DNA of 64,000 bases, from positions 297,303 through 361,302 of the forward strand of contig NZ_LMGY01000012.1 of assembly GCF_001427585.1 (NCBI RefSeq), read 5' to 3'. The notes under the pieces were generated by a model. That model did not search any database, was not told the origin of the DNA, and saw only the letters and a program-made list of their open reading frames with translations. Of the stretch, positions 31,846 to 42,164 are shown piece after piece (position 1 is the first letter of the stretch; each line of letters starts with the position of its first letter). The stretch comes from Pseudoxanthomonas sp. Root630. Lineage in GTDB: Bacteria; Pseudomonadota; Gammaproteobacteria; Xanthomonadales; Xanthomonadaceae. The translations under genes were made by a program, and so were the position numbers.

Positions 31846-33906
31846 ATGACTCCTTCCTCCTCACGCTCTTCCGGCCGCGCGCCGGTCCTGCTCGACGGCG
31901 CCGGTGTCCGCACCGCGGTGATCGCGTCGTTCGCCAAGCTTGCCCCGCAGCACGCCTTCAAGAATCCCGTCATGGCCGTGGTCTGGCTGGGCACGCTGCT
32001 GACGGCCGGGCTGACGCTCGCCGGCACCACCGCGCCCGGCATCGGCTGGGCGGTGACCGCGCTGCTGTTCGTCACCGTGCTGTTCGCCAACTTCGCCGAA
32101 GCCGTCGCCGAAGCGCGCGGCCGCGGCCAGGCCGCCTCGCTGCGGCGCGCCCGCAAGGATCTCGTCGCCCGCCGCGTGGATACGCCGCTCGGCGGCACGG
32201 AACGCCGCCTGCCTGCGGCGGACCTGAGACCCGGCGATTACGTCATCGTGTCCGCCGGCGAACAGATCCCGGCCGACGGCGAGATCGTCAAGGGCCTGGC
32301 CACGATCAACGAATCCGCCGTCACCGGCGAATCCGCGCCGGTGCTGCGCGAAGCCGGCACCGACCGCAGCGGCGTGATCGGCGGCACCAAGGTGCTGTCC
32401 GACGAGATCGTGGTGAAGATCACCGCCGAGCCCGGCCACAGCTTCCTCGACCGCATGATCGCGCTGGTGGAAGGCGCCAACCGGCAGAAGACGCCGAACG
32501 AGATCGCACTCGGCCTGCTGCTGGTGACGATGACGCTGACCTTCCTGATCGTCGTGGTCACGCTGCCCTTCATCGCCGGCTTCGTCGGCGCCAGGCTCGA
32601 TCCGCTGCTGCTGGTCGCGCTGCTGGTCTGCCTGATCCCCACCACCATCGGCGGCCTGCTGCCGGCCATCGGCATCGCCGGCATGAACCGTGCGCTGGCC
32701 GCCAACGTGCTGGCCAAGTCCGGCAAGGCGGTGGAAGTGGCGGGCGACATCGATGTGCTGCTGCTGGACAAGACCGGCACCATCACCCACGGCGACCGCC
32801 AGGCCACGCTGTTCCATCCGCTGGCCGGCATCGACCGCGAACAGCTGCGCGACGCGGCGATGCTCGCCTCGCTCGCCGACCCCACGCCGGAAGGCAAGTC
32901 CATCGTGCGCCTGGCGCGCGAGCAGGGCGCCACCCTCGACGAACCGGCGAAGGCGCAGTTCATCGCCTTCACCGCGCAGACCCGCATGTCCGGCGTGGAC
33001 CTGCCGGACGACGGCCGCGGCCATGCGCGCGTCATCCGCAAAGGCGCGGCCGACGCGATCCTCAAGCATGTGCAGGCGCACGACGGCACCGCGCCCGCCG
33101 AACTCAATGCACGCGTGGAACAGGTCGCCCGCAACGGCGCCACGCCGCTGGTCGTCAGCGACGGCAACCACGTGCTCGGCGTGGTCGAACTCTCCGACGT
33201 GGTCAAGCACGGCATCAAGGAAAAGTTCGCCCACATGCGGGCGATGGGCATCCGCACCGTGATGATCACCGGCGACAACCCGCTGACCGCCGCCGCCATC
33301 GCGGCCGAAGCCGGCGTGGACGATTACATCGCCGAGGCGCGCCCCGAGGACAAGCTGGCGCGCATCCGCCAGGAACAGGCCGGTGGCCGCCTGGTCGCGA
33401 TGGTCGGCGACGGCACCAACGACGCACCGGCGCTGGCACAGGCCGACGTGGGCCTGGCGATGAACTCCGGCACGCAGGCGGCGAAGGAGGCGGGCAACAT
33501 GGTCGATCTGGATTCCGACCCGGCCAAGCTGCTGGAGGTCGTCGAGGTCGGCAAGCAGCAGCTGATCACGCGCGGCGCGCTGACCACGTTCTCGCTGGCC
33601 AACGACGTGTCGAAGTACTTCGCGATCCTGCCGGCGCTGTTCGCGGCCGCGATCCCCTCGATGGGTGCGCTCGACGTGATGCGGCTGTCCAGTCCCACGA
33701 ATGCGGTGCTGGCGGCGTTGATCTTCAACGCCATCATCATCCCGTTGCTGATCCCGCTGGCATTACGCGGCGTGCGCTTCCGGCCGGCCGGCGCCACCGC
33801 GCTGCTGCGCCGGAACATGCTGGTCTACGGCGTGGGCGGCGTGCTGTTGCCGTTCGCGGCCATCAAGCTCATCGATCTGTTGCTGGCCGCCATCACCGGC
33901 GCCTGA
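31846..33906 (+). CDS. kdpB: Potassium-transporting P-type ATPase subunit B
   Basis: This is the catalytic P-type ATPase subunit of the Kdp pump, 686 residues. The phosphorylation motif DKTGTITHG is at about Asp308. Other motifs are ADGEIVKG and [11 protein letters not shown] in the actuator domain, the ATP-site region KGAADAIL, and [20 protein letters not shown] in the hinge. It follows kdpA by 10 bases and precedes kdpC by 9. Confidence 0.97.
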   Translation: MTPSSSRSSGRAPVLLDGAGVRTAVIASFAKLAPQHAFKNPVMAVVWLGTLLTAGLTLAGTTAPGIGWAVTALLFVTVLFANFAEAVAEARGRGQAASLRRARKDLVARRVDTPLGGTERRLPAADLRPGDYVIVSAGEQIPADGEIVKGLATINESAVTGESAPVLREAGTDRSGVIGGTKVLSDEIVVKITAEPGHSFLDRMIALVEGANRQKTPNEIALGLLLVTMTLTFLIVVVTLPFIAGFVGARLDPLLLVALLVCLIPTTIGGLLPAIGIAGMNRALAANVLAKSGKAVEVAGDIDVLLLDKTGTITHGDRQATLFHPLAGIDREQLRDAAMLASLADPTPEGKSIVRLAREQGATLDEPAKAQFIAFTAQTRMSGVDLPDDGRGHARVIRKGAADAILKHVQAHDGTAPAELNARVEQVARNGATPLVVSDGNHVLGVVELSDVVKHGIKEKFAHMRAMGIRTVMITGDNPLTAAAIAAEAGVDDYIAEARPEDKLARIRQEQAGGRLVAMVGDGTNDAPALAQADVGLAMNSGTQAAKEAGNMVDLDSDPAKLLEVVEVGKQQLITRGALTTFSLANDVSKYFAILPALFAAAIPSMGALDVMRLSSPTNAVLAALIFNAIIIPLLIPLALRGVRFRPAGATALLRRNMLVYGVGGVLLPFAAIKLIDLLLAAITGA

Positions 33907-33915
33907 GGAATTGCC

Positions 33916-34509
33916 ATGATTACCGCTTCCGCTTCCGCCGCCACACCGGGCGCGCTCCGTCCATCGCTGATGCTGGCCGCCGTCTCGCTGCTCGGCTTCG
34001 GCCTGCTGTACTCGCTCACCGGCACCGGCCTGGGCCGCACGCTGTTCCCAGACCAGGCCACCGGCAGCCTGATCGAACGCGAGGGCCGCGTGATCGGTTC
34101 CTCGCTGGTTGCGCAGCCATTCACCGGCGATCGCTACTTCCAGTCGCGCCCATCGGCCGCGAACTACGACACGATGGCGCTCGCCGGCAGCAATCAGGCG
34201 CGCACGAACCCCGACCTGCGCGCCCGCATCGACGAGGCGCGCGCCACCGTCGCCGCACGCGAGCGCGTGGCGCCGTCCGACGTCCCCGGCGACCTGGTCA
34301 CCCAGTCCGGCGGCGGCATCGATCCGCATCTGTCGCCGGCCGCCGTGCGCATCCAGATCGCCCGCGTCGCCCGCGCGCGCGGTGTCGATGCGGCCACGAT
34401 CGAGCGCCTTGTCGCTTCGCATACCGAGGCCCCGCAGTTCGGCGTCCTGGGTGCACCGAGGATCAACGTGCTGGAACTGAATCTGGCGCTCGATGCGCAG
34501 GCGCGTTGA
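33916..34509 (+). CDS. kdpC: Potassium-transporting ATPase subunit C
   Basis: This single-span periplasmic chaperone-like subunit of the Kdp pump has 197 residues. The N-terminal helix is LMLAAVSLLGFGLLYSLTG. Conserved parts include GRVIGSSLVAQPFTGDRYFQSRPSA and VTQSGGGIDPHLSPAAVRIQIARVARARG. kdpD follows after 25 bases. Confidence 0.96.
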   Translation: MITASASAATPGALRPSLMLAAVSLLGFGLLYSLTGTGLGRTLFPDQATGSLIEREGRVIGSSLVAQPFTGDRYFQSRPSAANYDTMALAGSNQARTNPDLRARIDEARATVAARERVAPSDVPGDLVTQSGGGIDPHLSPAAVRIQIARVARARGVDAATIERLVASHTEAPQFGVLGAPRINVLELNLALDAQAR

Positions 34510-34534
34510 GCCGTTCCACGCGCACAATAGGCTC

Positions 34535-37180
34535 ATGACCGATCCCCGCCACCGCCAGGCCGACGCCCTGATCGACCACTTGCAGCGTGAGCGGGGTGGG
34601 CGGTTGACCGTGTTCCTCGGCGCGGCGCCGGGCGTGGGCAAGACGTACACGCTGCTGTCGCGGGCGCGTGAGCTGCGCCGGCAGGGCCAGGACGTGGTGG
34701 TGGGGATCGTCGAGACGCACGGACGCGCCGAGACCGCCGCGCTCACCGAGGGGCTGGAGATCCTGCCGCGCAGGCGCGTGGCCTACCAGGGTCGCTGGCT
34801 GGAGGAGATGGACCTGGATGCGCTGCTGGCGCGCCGTCCGCAGATCGCGCTGGTGGACGAACTGGCCCACCGCAACGCACCCGGCAGCCGCCACGAACGA
34901 CGCTGGCAGGACGTGATCGAACTGCTCGATGCCGGCATCGACGTGCACACCACCGTCAACATCCAGCACCTGGAAAGCCTCAACGACGTGGTCCACCGGA
35001 TCACCGGCGTGCGTGTCAGCGAGACCGTGCCGGATGCTGTGTTCGACCGGCTGCGCGACATCGTGCTGGTCGACCTGCCACCGCGCGAGCTGATCGAGCG
35101 ACTGCACCAGGGCAAGGTCTACCTGCCCGAGCAGGCGGCGCAGGCGCTGCAGGCGTTCTTCTCGCCGTCGAACCTGATCGCGCTGCGCGAGCTGGCCATG
35201 CAGACCGCCGCCGACCGCGTGGACGCCGACCTGCGCGAAGACCAGGCCGCGCGTGGGCTGCCGGGCCTGCCGCTGCGTCGGCGGGTGCTGGTCGCGATCG
35301 ATGGGCTGGGCCAGTCCGAGTACCTGGTGCGCGCCGCGCGCCGCATCGCCGAGCGCCGCGACGCGCCATGGAGCGTGGTGACGGTGCAGGTTGCCGACGC
35401 GGTGGACGACGCGCGCCAGCGCGAGATCGACCAGGCATTCGCGCTGGCGCGCCGCCTCGGCGCGGAGACCGACGTGCTGCGCGGTGCGCGCATCGCCGAC
35501 GCGCTGCTCGACCACGCCACCCAGAGCGGCGCGTCCACGCTGGTGCTGGGGCGCACGCGCGAGCGGCCGGTGGCGCGCATGTTCAACCGCACGCTGACCC
35601 AGCAGCTCCTGCAGCGCGGCGCGCATTACGAACTGGTCATCATCAGCACGCCGGAAGCCCGTGCCCGCGCGCGCCGCGGCGGCACGCGCCTGTCGGACCT
35701 GCTGGGCCGGCACGACCTGGTCTTCGCTGCCGTCGCCTCCGTCCTGGCGGTCGGTGTCGCCGCGCTGGCCGAGCGCTGGGTGGGGTTGGACGACCTGTCG
35801 ATGGTGTTCATCGTCGCGGTGGTGCTGGTGGCGGCGCGCACGCGCATGACGGCCGCGGTCGTCGCCGCACTGCTGAGCTTCCTGGCCTACAACTTCTTCT
35901 TCATCGAACCGCGCTTCACCCTCAACATCGGCGCGCGCCAGGGCGTGATGACGGTGGTGTTGTTCCTGGTGGCGGCGCTGGTCGCCGGCCGGCTCGCGTC
36001 GCGCCTGCGGATGCAGGTGGTGGCGCTGCGCGCGGCCAATGCACAGGCGACCGCGCTGCAGGCGCTGGGCCGCGACCTGGCGGGGGCCGCCGACCTGGGG
36101 CAGGTGCTGGCCGCGGGCCGCAAGGCGCTGTCGCGCGCGTTGTCGGCCGAGGCATGGCTGCGCGTGCAAGGACAGGAAGCGCCGGCGCACGCGGTGCTGT
36201 CCGAGATCGACCGCGCGGCGGCGGACTGGGCGCAGCAGCACGGGCAGCCCACGGGTCGCCACACCGACACGCTGGCGGGTGCGGCGCACTGGTTCCTGCC
36301 GTTGCGCGGCGACCGCGACACCCTGGGGGTGCTCGGCCTGCGCTTCGACGATGCGGCGCGCCTGTTGCCGGAGCAGCGTCGTCTGGCCGAGGCGATGGCC
36401 GAAGACATCGCGCAGGCGGTAGTGCGCACGCGACTGGTCGCCGAACTGGAAGACGCGCGCGTCAGTGGCGAGACCGAGCGCCTGCGCTCGGCGCTGCTGT
36501 CGTCGGTGTCGCACGACCTGCGTTCGCCGCTGGCCTCGATGATCGGTTCGGCCAGCAGTCTGGCGAGCTACGGACAGCAGATGGGTGAAGAGGACCGGCG
36601 CAGCCTGCTCGACACCATCCAGCAGGAAGGCGAGCGACTGGACCGCTACATCCAGAACCTGCTCGACATGACCCGCCTCGGCCATCGCGGACTGACCCTC
36701 AATCGCGACTGGATCGGCGTGGACGAACTGCTGGGCTCGGCGGTCACGCGCTTGCAGCGCTACCAGCCCGGCGTGCGCGTGCAGACCGCGGTCGCCACGG
36801 ACGTGCCGCCGGTATGGGTGCACCCGGCGCTGATCGAGCAGGCGGTGTTCAACGTGCTGGAGAACGCCGCGAAGTTCTCGCCGCCGGACGAACCCGTGCA
36901 GATCGACGCGAAGCTGGTCGACGGTGGGTTGCGCATCGACGTGCGCGATCGCGGGCCGGGCATTCCGGAAGACGAGCGCGCGCGCATCTTCGACATGTTC
37001 TACAGCGTGGAGCGCGGCGACCGCGGCCGCCATGGCACCGGCCTGGGTCTGGCGATCTGCCAGGGCATGGTGGGCGCGCACGGCGGCAGCGTGCAGGCGC
37101 TGCCGGGGCCCGATGGCCGCGGCACGGTGATCCGGATTACCCTGCCGCTGCTGTCGCCCACGCCCCAGGAACCGGCTTGA
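34535..37180 (+). CDS. kdpD: Osmosensitive K+ channel sensor histidine kinase
   Basis: This 881-residue sensor autophosphorylates when external K+ is low and passes phosphate to KdpE. From the ATG at 34535 the order is: N-terminal KdpD domain with Walker A (GAAPGVGKT) and ALVDELAHRN, a USP-like domain (residues about 250-370), four short helices (about 390-490), GAF-like segment, HisKA with SHDLRSPL (His near residue 659) and an ATPase domain with NVLENAAKFSPP and GTGLGLAI. Its stop overlaps the TTG start of kdpE (TTGA). Confidence 0.95.
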   Translation: MTDPRHRQADALIDHLQRERGGRLTVFLGAAPGVGKTYTLLSRARELRRQGQDVVVGIVETHGRAETAALTEGLEILPRRRVAYQGRWLEEMDLDALLARRPQIALVDELAHRNAPGSRHERRWQDVIELLDAGIDVHTTVNIQHLESLNDVVHRITGVRVSETVPDAVFDRLRDIVLVDLPPRELIERLHQGKVYLPEQAAQALQAFFSPSNLIALRELAMQTAADRVDADLREDQAARGLPGLPLRRRVLVAIDGLGQSEYLVRAARRIAERRDAPWSVVTVQVADAVDDARQREIDQAFALARRLGAETDVLRGARIADALLDHATQSGASTLVLGRTRERPVARMFNRTLTQQLLQRGAHYELVIISTPEARARARRGGTRLSDLLGRHDLVFAAVASVLAVGVAALAERWVGLDDLSMVFIVAVVLVAARTRMTAAVVAALLSFLAYNFFFIEPRFTLNIGARQGVMTVVLFLVAALVAGRLASRLRMQVVALRAANAQATALQALGRDLAGAADLGQVLAAGRKALSRALSAEAWLRVQGQEAPAHAVLSEIDRAAADWAQQHGQPTGRHTDTLAGAAHWFLPLRGDRDTLGVLGLRFDDAARLLPEQRRLAEAMAEDIAQAVVRTRLVAELEDARVSGETERLRSALLSSVSHDLRSPLASMIGSASSLASYGQQMGEEDRRSLLDTIQQEGERLDRYIQNLLDMTRLGHRGLTLNRDWIGVDELLGSAVTRLQRYQPGVRVQTAVATDVPPVWVHPALIEQAVFNVLENAAKFSPPDEPVQIDAKLVDGGLRIDVRDRGPGIPEDERARIFDMFYSVERGDRGRHGTGLGLAICQGMVGAHGGSVQALPGPDGRGTVIRITLPLLSPTPQEPA

Positions 37181-37899
37181 CCTACACCGCGCCACCGCCC
37201 GCGTCCGCACCACCGGCCCGCATCCTGGTGATCGATGACGAGCCGCAGATCCGCCGCTTCCTCGACATCAGCCTGCGCGCGCAAGGCTATGTGGTGGCGC
37301 TGGCCGACAGCGGCCGTGCCGGGCTGGCCGAACTGGCCGCGCATGGCGCCGACCTCGTCGTGCTGGACATCGGCCTGCCCGATCTCGACGGCCACGGCGT
37401 GCTGCGCGAGCTGCGCCAGTGGTCGCAGGTGCCGGTCATCATGCTGACCGTGCGCGACGGTGAGGCAGAGAAGGTCGCCGCACTGGATGGCGGCGCCAAC
37501 GACTACGTCACCAAGCCGTTCGGCATACAGGAACTGATGGCGCGCATCCGCGGCCTGCTGCGCGCCCGCATCGCCCCGGCCGACGCGGCGATGCCGGTGT
37601 TCGACGATGGCCACCTGCACGTGGACCTCGGCCGCCGCGAAGTGACGCTGGACGGCGAACCGGTGGTGCTGAGCCGCAAGGAATTCGCCCTGCTCGCGCT
37701 GCTGCTCCAGTACGCCGGCCGCGTGGTCACGCAGCCCCAACTGCTGCGCGAACTCTGGGGCCCCACCCACCAGGACGACACGCATTACCTGCGCATTCTC
37801 GTCGGCAAATTGCGACAAAAGCTGGGTGATGACGCGACGGCGCCAAGGTATATCGCGACGGAGCCGGGGGTGGGGTTGCGGTTCATCGCCGTAAGCTAG
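37177..37899 (+). CDS. kdpE: Kdp response regulator, OmpR/PhoB family
   Basis: This 240-residue DNA-binding regulator activates kdp expression when phosphorylated by KdpD. The probable start is the TTG at 37177, overlapping the kdpD stop; no in-frame ATG precedes the receiver domain. Receiver: VIDDEPQIRRFLDI, VVLDIGLPDLDGHG (phospho-Asp near residue 65), LTVRDGEAEKVAALD and a conserved Lys in YVTKPF. The winged helix ends in DDTHYLRILVGKLRQKLGDD and PGVGLRF. Confidence 0.94.
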   Translation: MTYTAPPPASAPPARILVIDDEPQIRRFLDISLRAQGYVVALADSGRAGLAELAAHGADLVVLDIGLPDLDGHGVLRELRQWSQVPVIMLTVRDGEAEKVAALDGGANDYVTKPFGIQELMARIRGLLRARIAPADAAMPVFDDGHLHVDLGRREVTLDGEPVVLSRKEFALLALLLQYAGRVVTQPQLLRELWGPTHQDDTHYLRILVGKLRQKLGDDATAPRYIATEPGVGLRFIAVS

Positions 37900-37929
37900 G
37901 ACACTAAAAACTCCAACGACTGGATATGA

Positions 37930-38829
37930 ATGCAAGGGACTATTGCCCAGATCATTGCTCTTACTCTTGAAGGGAATGCCGCACTTCGAGGGATCGCCTC
38001 CGGCGGGTTGGAGCAAACCCATAGCACGATGTCGTTCTGCGAGTTCGTGCGTTTCGTGGATCTGACAAAAACGCCGACGGGCTGGTCAGAAAGACCGGTT
38101 GCGGATGAGCCGTCCACATGGTTTCAGTACCTGAAAGACCGGGGCTTTGCCTCTCTGCGATTGACGTATGGTCCCTCCAACGATCCGAACGTCGGCGGAA
38201 ATGGGGTGACCGACAGGATGCTTGTCGGCTTCGTCGGCGGTGGAGGACGTTGGTTGATCCGGGCCAATAAGCCCGGCACTTCGGATTATTGGGAAGCGCG
38301 CTGGATGGTGGGCGATCAGCAACGCACAGATCGCAGGATCTGGCGGGTAACCTACGGCAGAATCGCCAGGAGCCGTCCGATAGAAGCTGCTGAGCAGGTC
38401 GATCTTCGCGTCATCCGGGAGCGTTTCCGCAGCGTTCTTGTTGAAATCAGAGCGTTTGCGGTGAAGCAGGATCTGTCGGGATTCGCGAACTGCTTCACTA
38501 AGGGATTGGATGACCTGGAAAGCGAGTCGCCGGCGAACGGTTTCCACAAGGAGCTGTTGAACGCATCGCTCTTGCCAGTCACAGCCATCCAACTGCTGTC
38601 GGCTGCGCAGTCGTCATGGGTATTCGGCGGAATGGGTTCGTGGAACGATCTCGGCTTCGATGGACATGACCAAGAGACCTATGAGCGTTTGTCCGAAGAG
38701 CTATACATCGTGATCAACCGAGCGATCGTGGCTGCGACAAACAGCTCGATAGGTGATCCCGTGCATTCCCTTCGACCGAATGTCGAAAACAAGGCTGCAA
38801 AGCGACAGTGGTGGCGCATATGGGACTGA
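37930..38829 (+). CDS. Hypothetical protein, unknown function
   Basis: I do not recognise this 299-residue protein. It has no signal peptide, no clear membrane segments and no known catalytic motif. The middle part (MLVGFVGGGGRWLIRANKPGTSDYWEARWMVGDQ) looks like beta structure, and the C-terminal part is helical. GC content by eye is lower than in the flanking kdp and dusA genes, and rarer codons such as ATA and TTG are frequent, so it may be a recent arrival. There is no obvious ribosome site, so the start at 37930 is uncertain; an inner ATG lies at 38029. Confidence 0.6.
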   Translation: MQGTIAQIIALTLEGNAALRGIASGGLEQTHSTMSFCEFVRFVDLTKTPTGWSERPVADEPSTWFQYLKDRGFASLRLTYGPSNDPNVGGNGVTDRMLVGFVGGGGRWLIRANKPGTSDYWEARWMVGDQQRTDRRIWRVTYGRIARSRPIEAAEQVDLRVIRERFRSVLVEIRAFAVKQDLSGFANCFTKGLDDLESESPANGFHKELLNASLLPVTAIQLLSAAQSSWVFGGMGSWNDLGFDGHDQETYERLSEELYIVINRAIVAATNSSIGDPVHSLRPNVENKAAKRQWWRIWD

Positions 38830-38909
38830 AAGCGCGTTGCCCGGCCTGAGAGGATGCGAGCCTTGTGCGCACGGGCGAGTCTCGCAGGGCCCCAAGGTAC
38901 AATGACGGC

Positions 38910-39908
38910 ATGACGTCCCCCCCCATTCCCCATGAAGCCCTGCGCCTGTCGGTCGCCCCGATGATGGACTGGACGGACACGCATTGCCGCGTGTTCCACC
39001 GGCTGCTGGCGCCGAACGCGCGTCTGTACACCGAGATGGTGCACGCGCAGGCGGTGATCCATGGCGACCGCGACCGTCTGCTGGGATTCGATGCCGGTGA
39101 GCATCCCGTGGCGGTGCAGCTGGGCGGCAGCGAGCCGGCGCATCTGGCGCAGGCCGCGCGGATCGCGCAGGAATGGGGCTACGACGAGGTGAACCTCAAC
39201 GTCGGCTGCCCGTCCGACCGCGTGCAGGCGGGGCGCTTCGGTGCCTGCCTGATGAAGGAGCCCGCGCTGGTGTCCGAGTGCGTGGCGGCGATGATCGAGG
39301 CCGTGCGCATTCCGGTGACGGTGAAGTGCCGTCTCGGCGTGGACGAGCAGGAGGACTACGACCTCTTCCTCGCCTTCATCGATACGGTGGCGGAGACCGG
39401 TTGCGACACGTTCTTCGTGCACGCGCGCAAGGCCTGGCTGCAGGGCCTTTCGCCGAAGGAGAACCGCGAGATCCCGCCGCTGCGTTACGACTGGGCGTAC
39501 CGGCTCAAGCGCGAGCGGCCGGCGCTGACGGTGGCGATCAACGGCGGCATCACCACGACGGCGCAGGTGCACGAGCACCTGCAGCACAGCGATGGCGTGA
39601 TGATCGGTCGCGCCGCGTACCACGAGCCCTATGTGCTGCATGAAATGCAGGCGGCGTTGTTCGGTGGCGACATCGCGCCGCGCGCGGACCTGCTGCGCGC
39701 GTGGCGTCCGTACGTCGAAACGCAGCTGGCGAAGGGCGTGGCGCTGAAGCACCTGACCCGCCATGTGCTGGGCCTGTTCCATGCGCAGCAGGGTGGGCGC
39801 GCGTTCCGGCAGATCCTCAGCGAAGGTGTGCACAAGCCCGGCGCGGACTGGTCGCTGGTGGAGCAGGCGCTGGCGGCAACCGTGCGCGAACTGCGGCCGG
39901 CGGCCTGA
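38910..39908 (+). CDS. dusA: tRNA-dihydrouridine(20/20a) synthase
   Basis: This FMN enzyme reduces uridine 20 and 20a of tRNA to dihydrouridine. It has 332 residues from the ATG at 38910. DusA signatures are VAPMMDWTDTHCRVFHRLL at the N-terminus, VNLNVGCPSDRVQAGRFGAC with the catalytic Cys, VKCRLGVDEQEDYD, and ARKAWLQGLSPKENREIPPL. It is followed by the arginine-deiminase-like gene after 3 bases. Confidence 0.95.
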   Translation: MTSPPIPHEALRLSVAPMMDWTDTHCRVFHRLLAPNARLYTEMVHAQAVIHGDRDRLLGFDAGEHPVAVQLGGSEPAHLAQAARIAQEWGYDEVNLNVGCPSDRVQAGRFGACLMKEPALVSECVAAMIEAVRIPVTVKCRLGVDEQEDYDLFLAFIDTVAETGCDTFFVHARKAWLQGLSPKENREIPPLRYDWAYRLKRERPALTVAINGGITTTAQVHEHLQHSDGVMIGRAAYHEPYVLHEMQAALFGGDIAPRADLLRAWRPYVETQLAKGVALKHLTRHVLGLFHAQQGGRAFRQILSEGVHKPGADWSLVEQALAATVRELRPAA

Positions 39909-39911
39909 GCG

Positions 39912-40832
39912 ATGATCACGCGCGACATCGGCGCCTTTATCGCCTTTGCCCGCACGTTGAAGCCGGACGCCGGGCCGGCGACGGCGCGCGCGGCGTTCCT
40001 GGTATCCCCGGATGGTTTCGTGCGCGCGGACCAGTCCGCGCAGGACAACCGCTACATGGCCGATGCCGGCGCGTTCGATGCCGAGGCGGCCCTGCGCGAG
40101 CACCATGCGCTGCATCGCGCGCTGTCGCAGGAAGTGCCGGTGGTCTGCTTCCCGGGCGATGAGGCGACGCCCGACGCTGTGTTCCCGAACAACGTGTTCG
40201 CCACCGCACGGGTCGATGGTCAGCCGCGGCTGATCGTGGGGCGCATGCGGCATCCCGTGCGCCAACGGGAAGCGGAGCGGACGGATATCCGTGGCTACTT
40301 CCGGGCGATGGGCTATGCCGAGACCGACCTGTCTGCCCAGCCCAGTCCCGGCGAGCTGACGGGCGCGCTGGTCATCGATCGCGCGCGGGGCATCGGCTTC
40401 TGCGGGCTGTCCGAGCGCTGCGACGAAGCGGGTGCGGCACAGATGCATGCGGCCTTCGGGTTGCGCGCCACCCTGATGTTCGACCTGGCGGCAGGCGAGT
40501 ACCACACCAATGTGCTGCTCGCGGTGCTGGCCGGGCGGGCGGCCCTGGTCTGCCCGCATGCGCTGCAGGGCGACCTCTCCGCCGCCCTGCACGCGCTGTA
40601 TGGCCCGCAAGTGGTGGCGCTGTCGCCGGCCGAGCAGGCGGCCTTCGCCGGCAATGCGATCGCGCTGACCGACAGGTCGGTCTGGATGAGTCGGCGGGCA
40701 TATGAAGGTCTGGCGCCCGCCTCTCGCCGTCAGCTGGAAGAGGTGGCGGGCTTTGCCATCCGCAGCGTGCCGCTGGACGCCATCGAGGCCGGGGGCGGAT
40801 CGCTAAGGTGTTGTGTGGCCGAGATTTTCTGA
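39912..40832 (+). CDS. ctlX: Arginine deiminase-related protein (CtlX/DDAH-like)
   Basis: This guanidine-modifying-fold hydrolase has 306 residues. The pentein features are DAVFPNNVFAT near residue 90, AGEYHTNVLLAVLAG with the catalytic His near 195, and the C-terminal GGGSLRCCVAEIF with the nucleophilic Cys. In related proteins the substrate is citrulline, arginine or a methylated arginine. Placement right after dusA suggests co-transcription but no shared pathway. Confidence 0.78.
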   Translation: MITRDIGAFIAFARTLKPDAGPATARAAFLVSPDGFVRADQSAQDNRYMADAGAFDAEAALREHHALHRALSQEVPVVCFPGDEATPDAVFPNNVFATARVDGQPRLIVGRMRHPVRQREAERTDIRGYFRAMGYAETDLSAQPSPGELTGALVIDRARGIGFCGLSERCDEAGAAQMHAAFGLRATLMFDLAAGEYHTNVLLAVLAGRAALVCPHALQGDLSAALHALYGPQVVALSPAEQAAFAGNAIALTDRSVWMSRRAYEGLAPASRRQLEEVAGFAIRSVPLDAIEAGGGSLRCCVAEIF

Positions 40833-40979
40833 TCATTCAGCTGGCTGAATGGGGCCCCTAGCGCTGTGGATAAATTCAGAACGGATTCACTGCCGCGGGC
40901 CAAGACTTTGCCTCCATTCCATAGAGGCGGTTTCGGGTTCTGTTCAGTTTCGCGGCCCCGTATCCGTTACGATTCCGTT

Positions 40980-41372
40980 ATGCGATTTCGTTCATCCACT
41001 CTTGCCGCCTTTGCCATGGCCGGGCTCATCGCCCTGGCGGGCACCTCCGTGGTGCTGGCGCAGGACGATCAGGGTCGTGGCAACGCGCCGCCGTCGCGTG
41101 AGCGCGGCGCCCAGCGGGCCGAGGATCGCGGCCATCGCAGCTCGATGTCCGACTCCGTGCGCCGTGTGCGCAACGAGACCGGTGGGCAGGTGCTGAGCGT
41201 GGAGCGCATGCAGTACGACGGTCGGGAGATCAACCGGGTGAAGTACGTCGACGACCGTGGCCGCGTGCGCACGATGGATGACGCGGCTCCCTCGCGTCGC
41301 GGTGCCGATGCGCCGCCGCGGCCGCGCGAGAGTGGCCAGCCTGCACGCGGCGATAACCCCCCGCGCCCGTAG
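40980..41372 (+). CDS. Small secreted PepSY-like protein upstream of phoPQ
   Basis: This 130-residue protein has a signal peptide (STLAAFAMAGLIALAGTSVVLAQ) and a core DSVRRVRNETGGQVLSVERMQYDGREINRVKYVDDRGRVRTM split here only for description. That core resembles PepSY-like domains, often found beside PhoP/PhoQ-type two-component genes. The C-terminal tail is rich in Pro and Arg. It is 76 bases before phoP. A role in sensing or as a periplasmic modulator of the kinase is possible but unproven. Confidence 0.7.
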   Translation: MRFRSSTLAAFAMAGLIALAGTSVVLAQDDQGRGNAPPSRERGAQRAEDRGHRSSMSDSVRRVRNETGGQVLSVERMQYDGREINRVKYVDDRGRVRTMDDAAPSRRGADAPPRPRESGQPARGDNPPRP

Positions 41373-41448
41373 TCTTACGTAGAATCACGGCTCAACACGA
41401 GCACGTCCCGCGCGGTTGCATGCCGCGCCGCATTCCCAAGGAGAGTCC

Positions 41449-42135
41449 ATGCGTATCCTGCTGGTCGAAGACGAAGCCCCCCTGCGTGAAACCCTGGCCG
41501 CGCGCCTGAAGCGCGAAGGCTTCGCGGTGGACGCGGCCCAGGACGGCGAGGAAGGCCTGTACATGGGGCGCGAAGTGCCGTTCGACGTGGGCATCATCGA
41601 CCTGGGCCTGCCGAAGATGTCGGGCATGGAGCTGATCAAGGCGCTGCGCGACGAGGGCAAGAAATTCCCCGTGCTGATCCTGACCGCGCGCAGCAGCTGG
41701 CAGGACAAGGTCGAGGGCCTGAAGCAGGGCGCCGACGACTACCTGGTGAAGCCGTTCCATGTCGAGGAACTGCTGGCGCGCGTCAACGCGCTGCTGCGCC
41801 GCGCCGCCGGCTGGAGCAAGCCGACCCTGGAATGCGGTCCGGTCGCGCTGGACCTGGCCGCGCAGACGGTGAGCGTCAACGGCAGCAACGTCGACCTGAC
41901 CAGCTACGAGTACAAGGTGCTCGAGTACCTGATGATGCATGCGGGCGAGCTGGTCTCGAAGGCCGACCTGACCGAGCACATCTACCAGCAGGATTTCGAC
42001 CGCGACTCCAACGTGCTCGAAGTCTTCATCGGCCGCCTGCGCAAGAAGCTGGACCCGGAAGGCGAACTGAAGCCGATCGAGACCGTGCGCGGTCGCGGCT
42101 ACCGCTTCGCCATCCCGCGCACCGGCGAGGCCTGA
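41449..42135 (+). CDS. phoP: PhoP-type response regulator, OmpR family
   Basis: This 228-residue transcription regulator has an N-terminal receiver (RILLVEDEAPLRETL, phospho-Asp near residue 51 in GIIDLGLPKMSG, Lys in LVKPFH) and a C-terminal winged helix (YEYKVLEYLMMHAGELVSKADL, VEVFIGRLRKKLD-like). It reads very like Xanthomonas PhoP, which controls Mg2+ and virulence genes. The start at 41449 is preceded by AAGGAGAG. The histidine kinase gene follows after 29 bases. Confidence 0.9.
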   Translation: MRILLVEDEAPLRETLAARLKREGFAVDAAQDGEEGLYMGREVPFDVGIIDLGLPKMSGMELIKALRDEGKKFPVLILTARSSWQDKVEGLKQGADDYLVKPFHVEELLARVNALLRRAAGWSKPTLECGPVALDLAAQTVSVNGSNVDLTSYEYKVLEYLMMHAGELVSKADLTEHIYQQDFDRDSNVLEVFIGRLRKKLDPEGELKPIETVRGRGYRFAIPRTGEA

Positions 42136-42164
42136 TGCGCCGCGCCGGCATCGTCTGTACTTGA

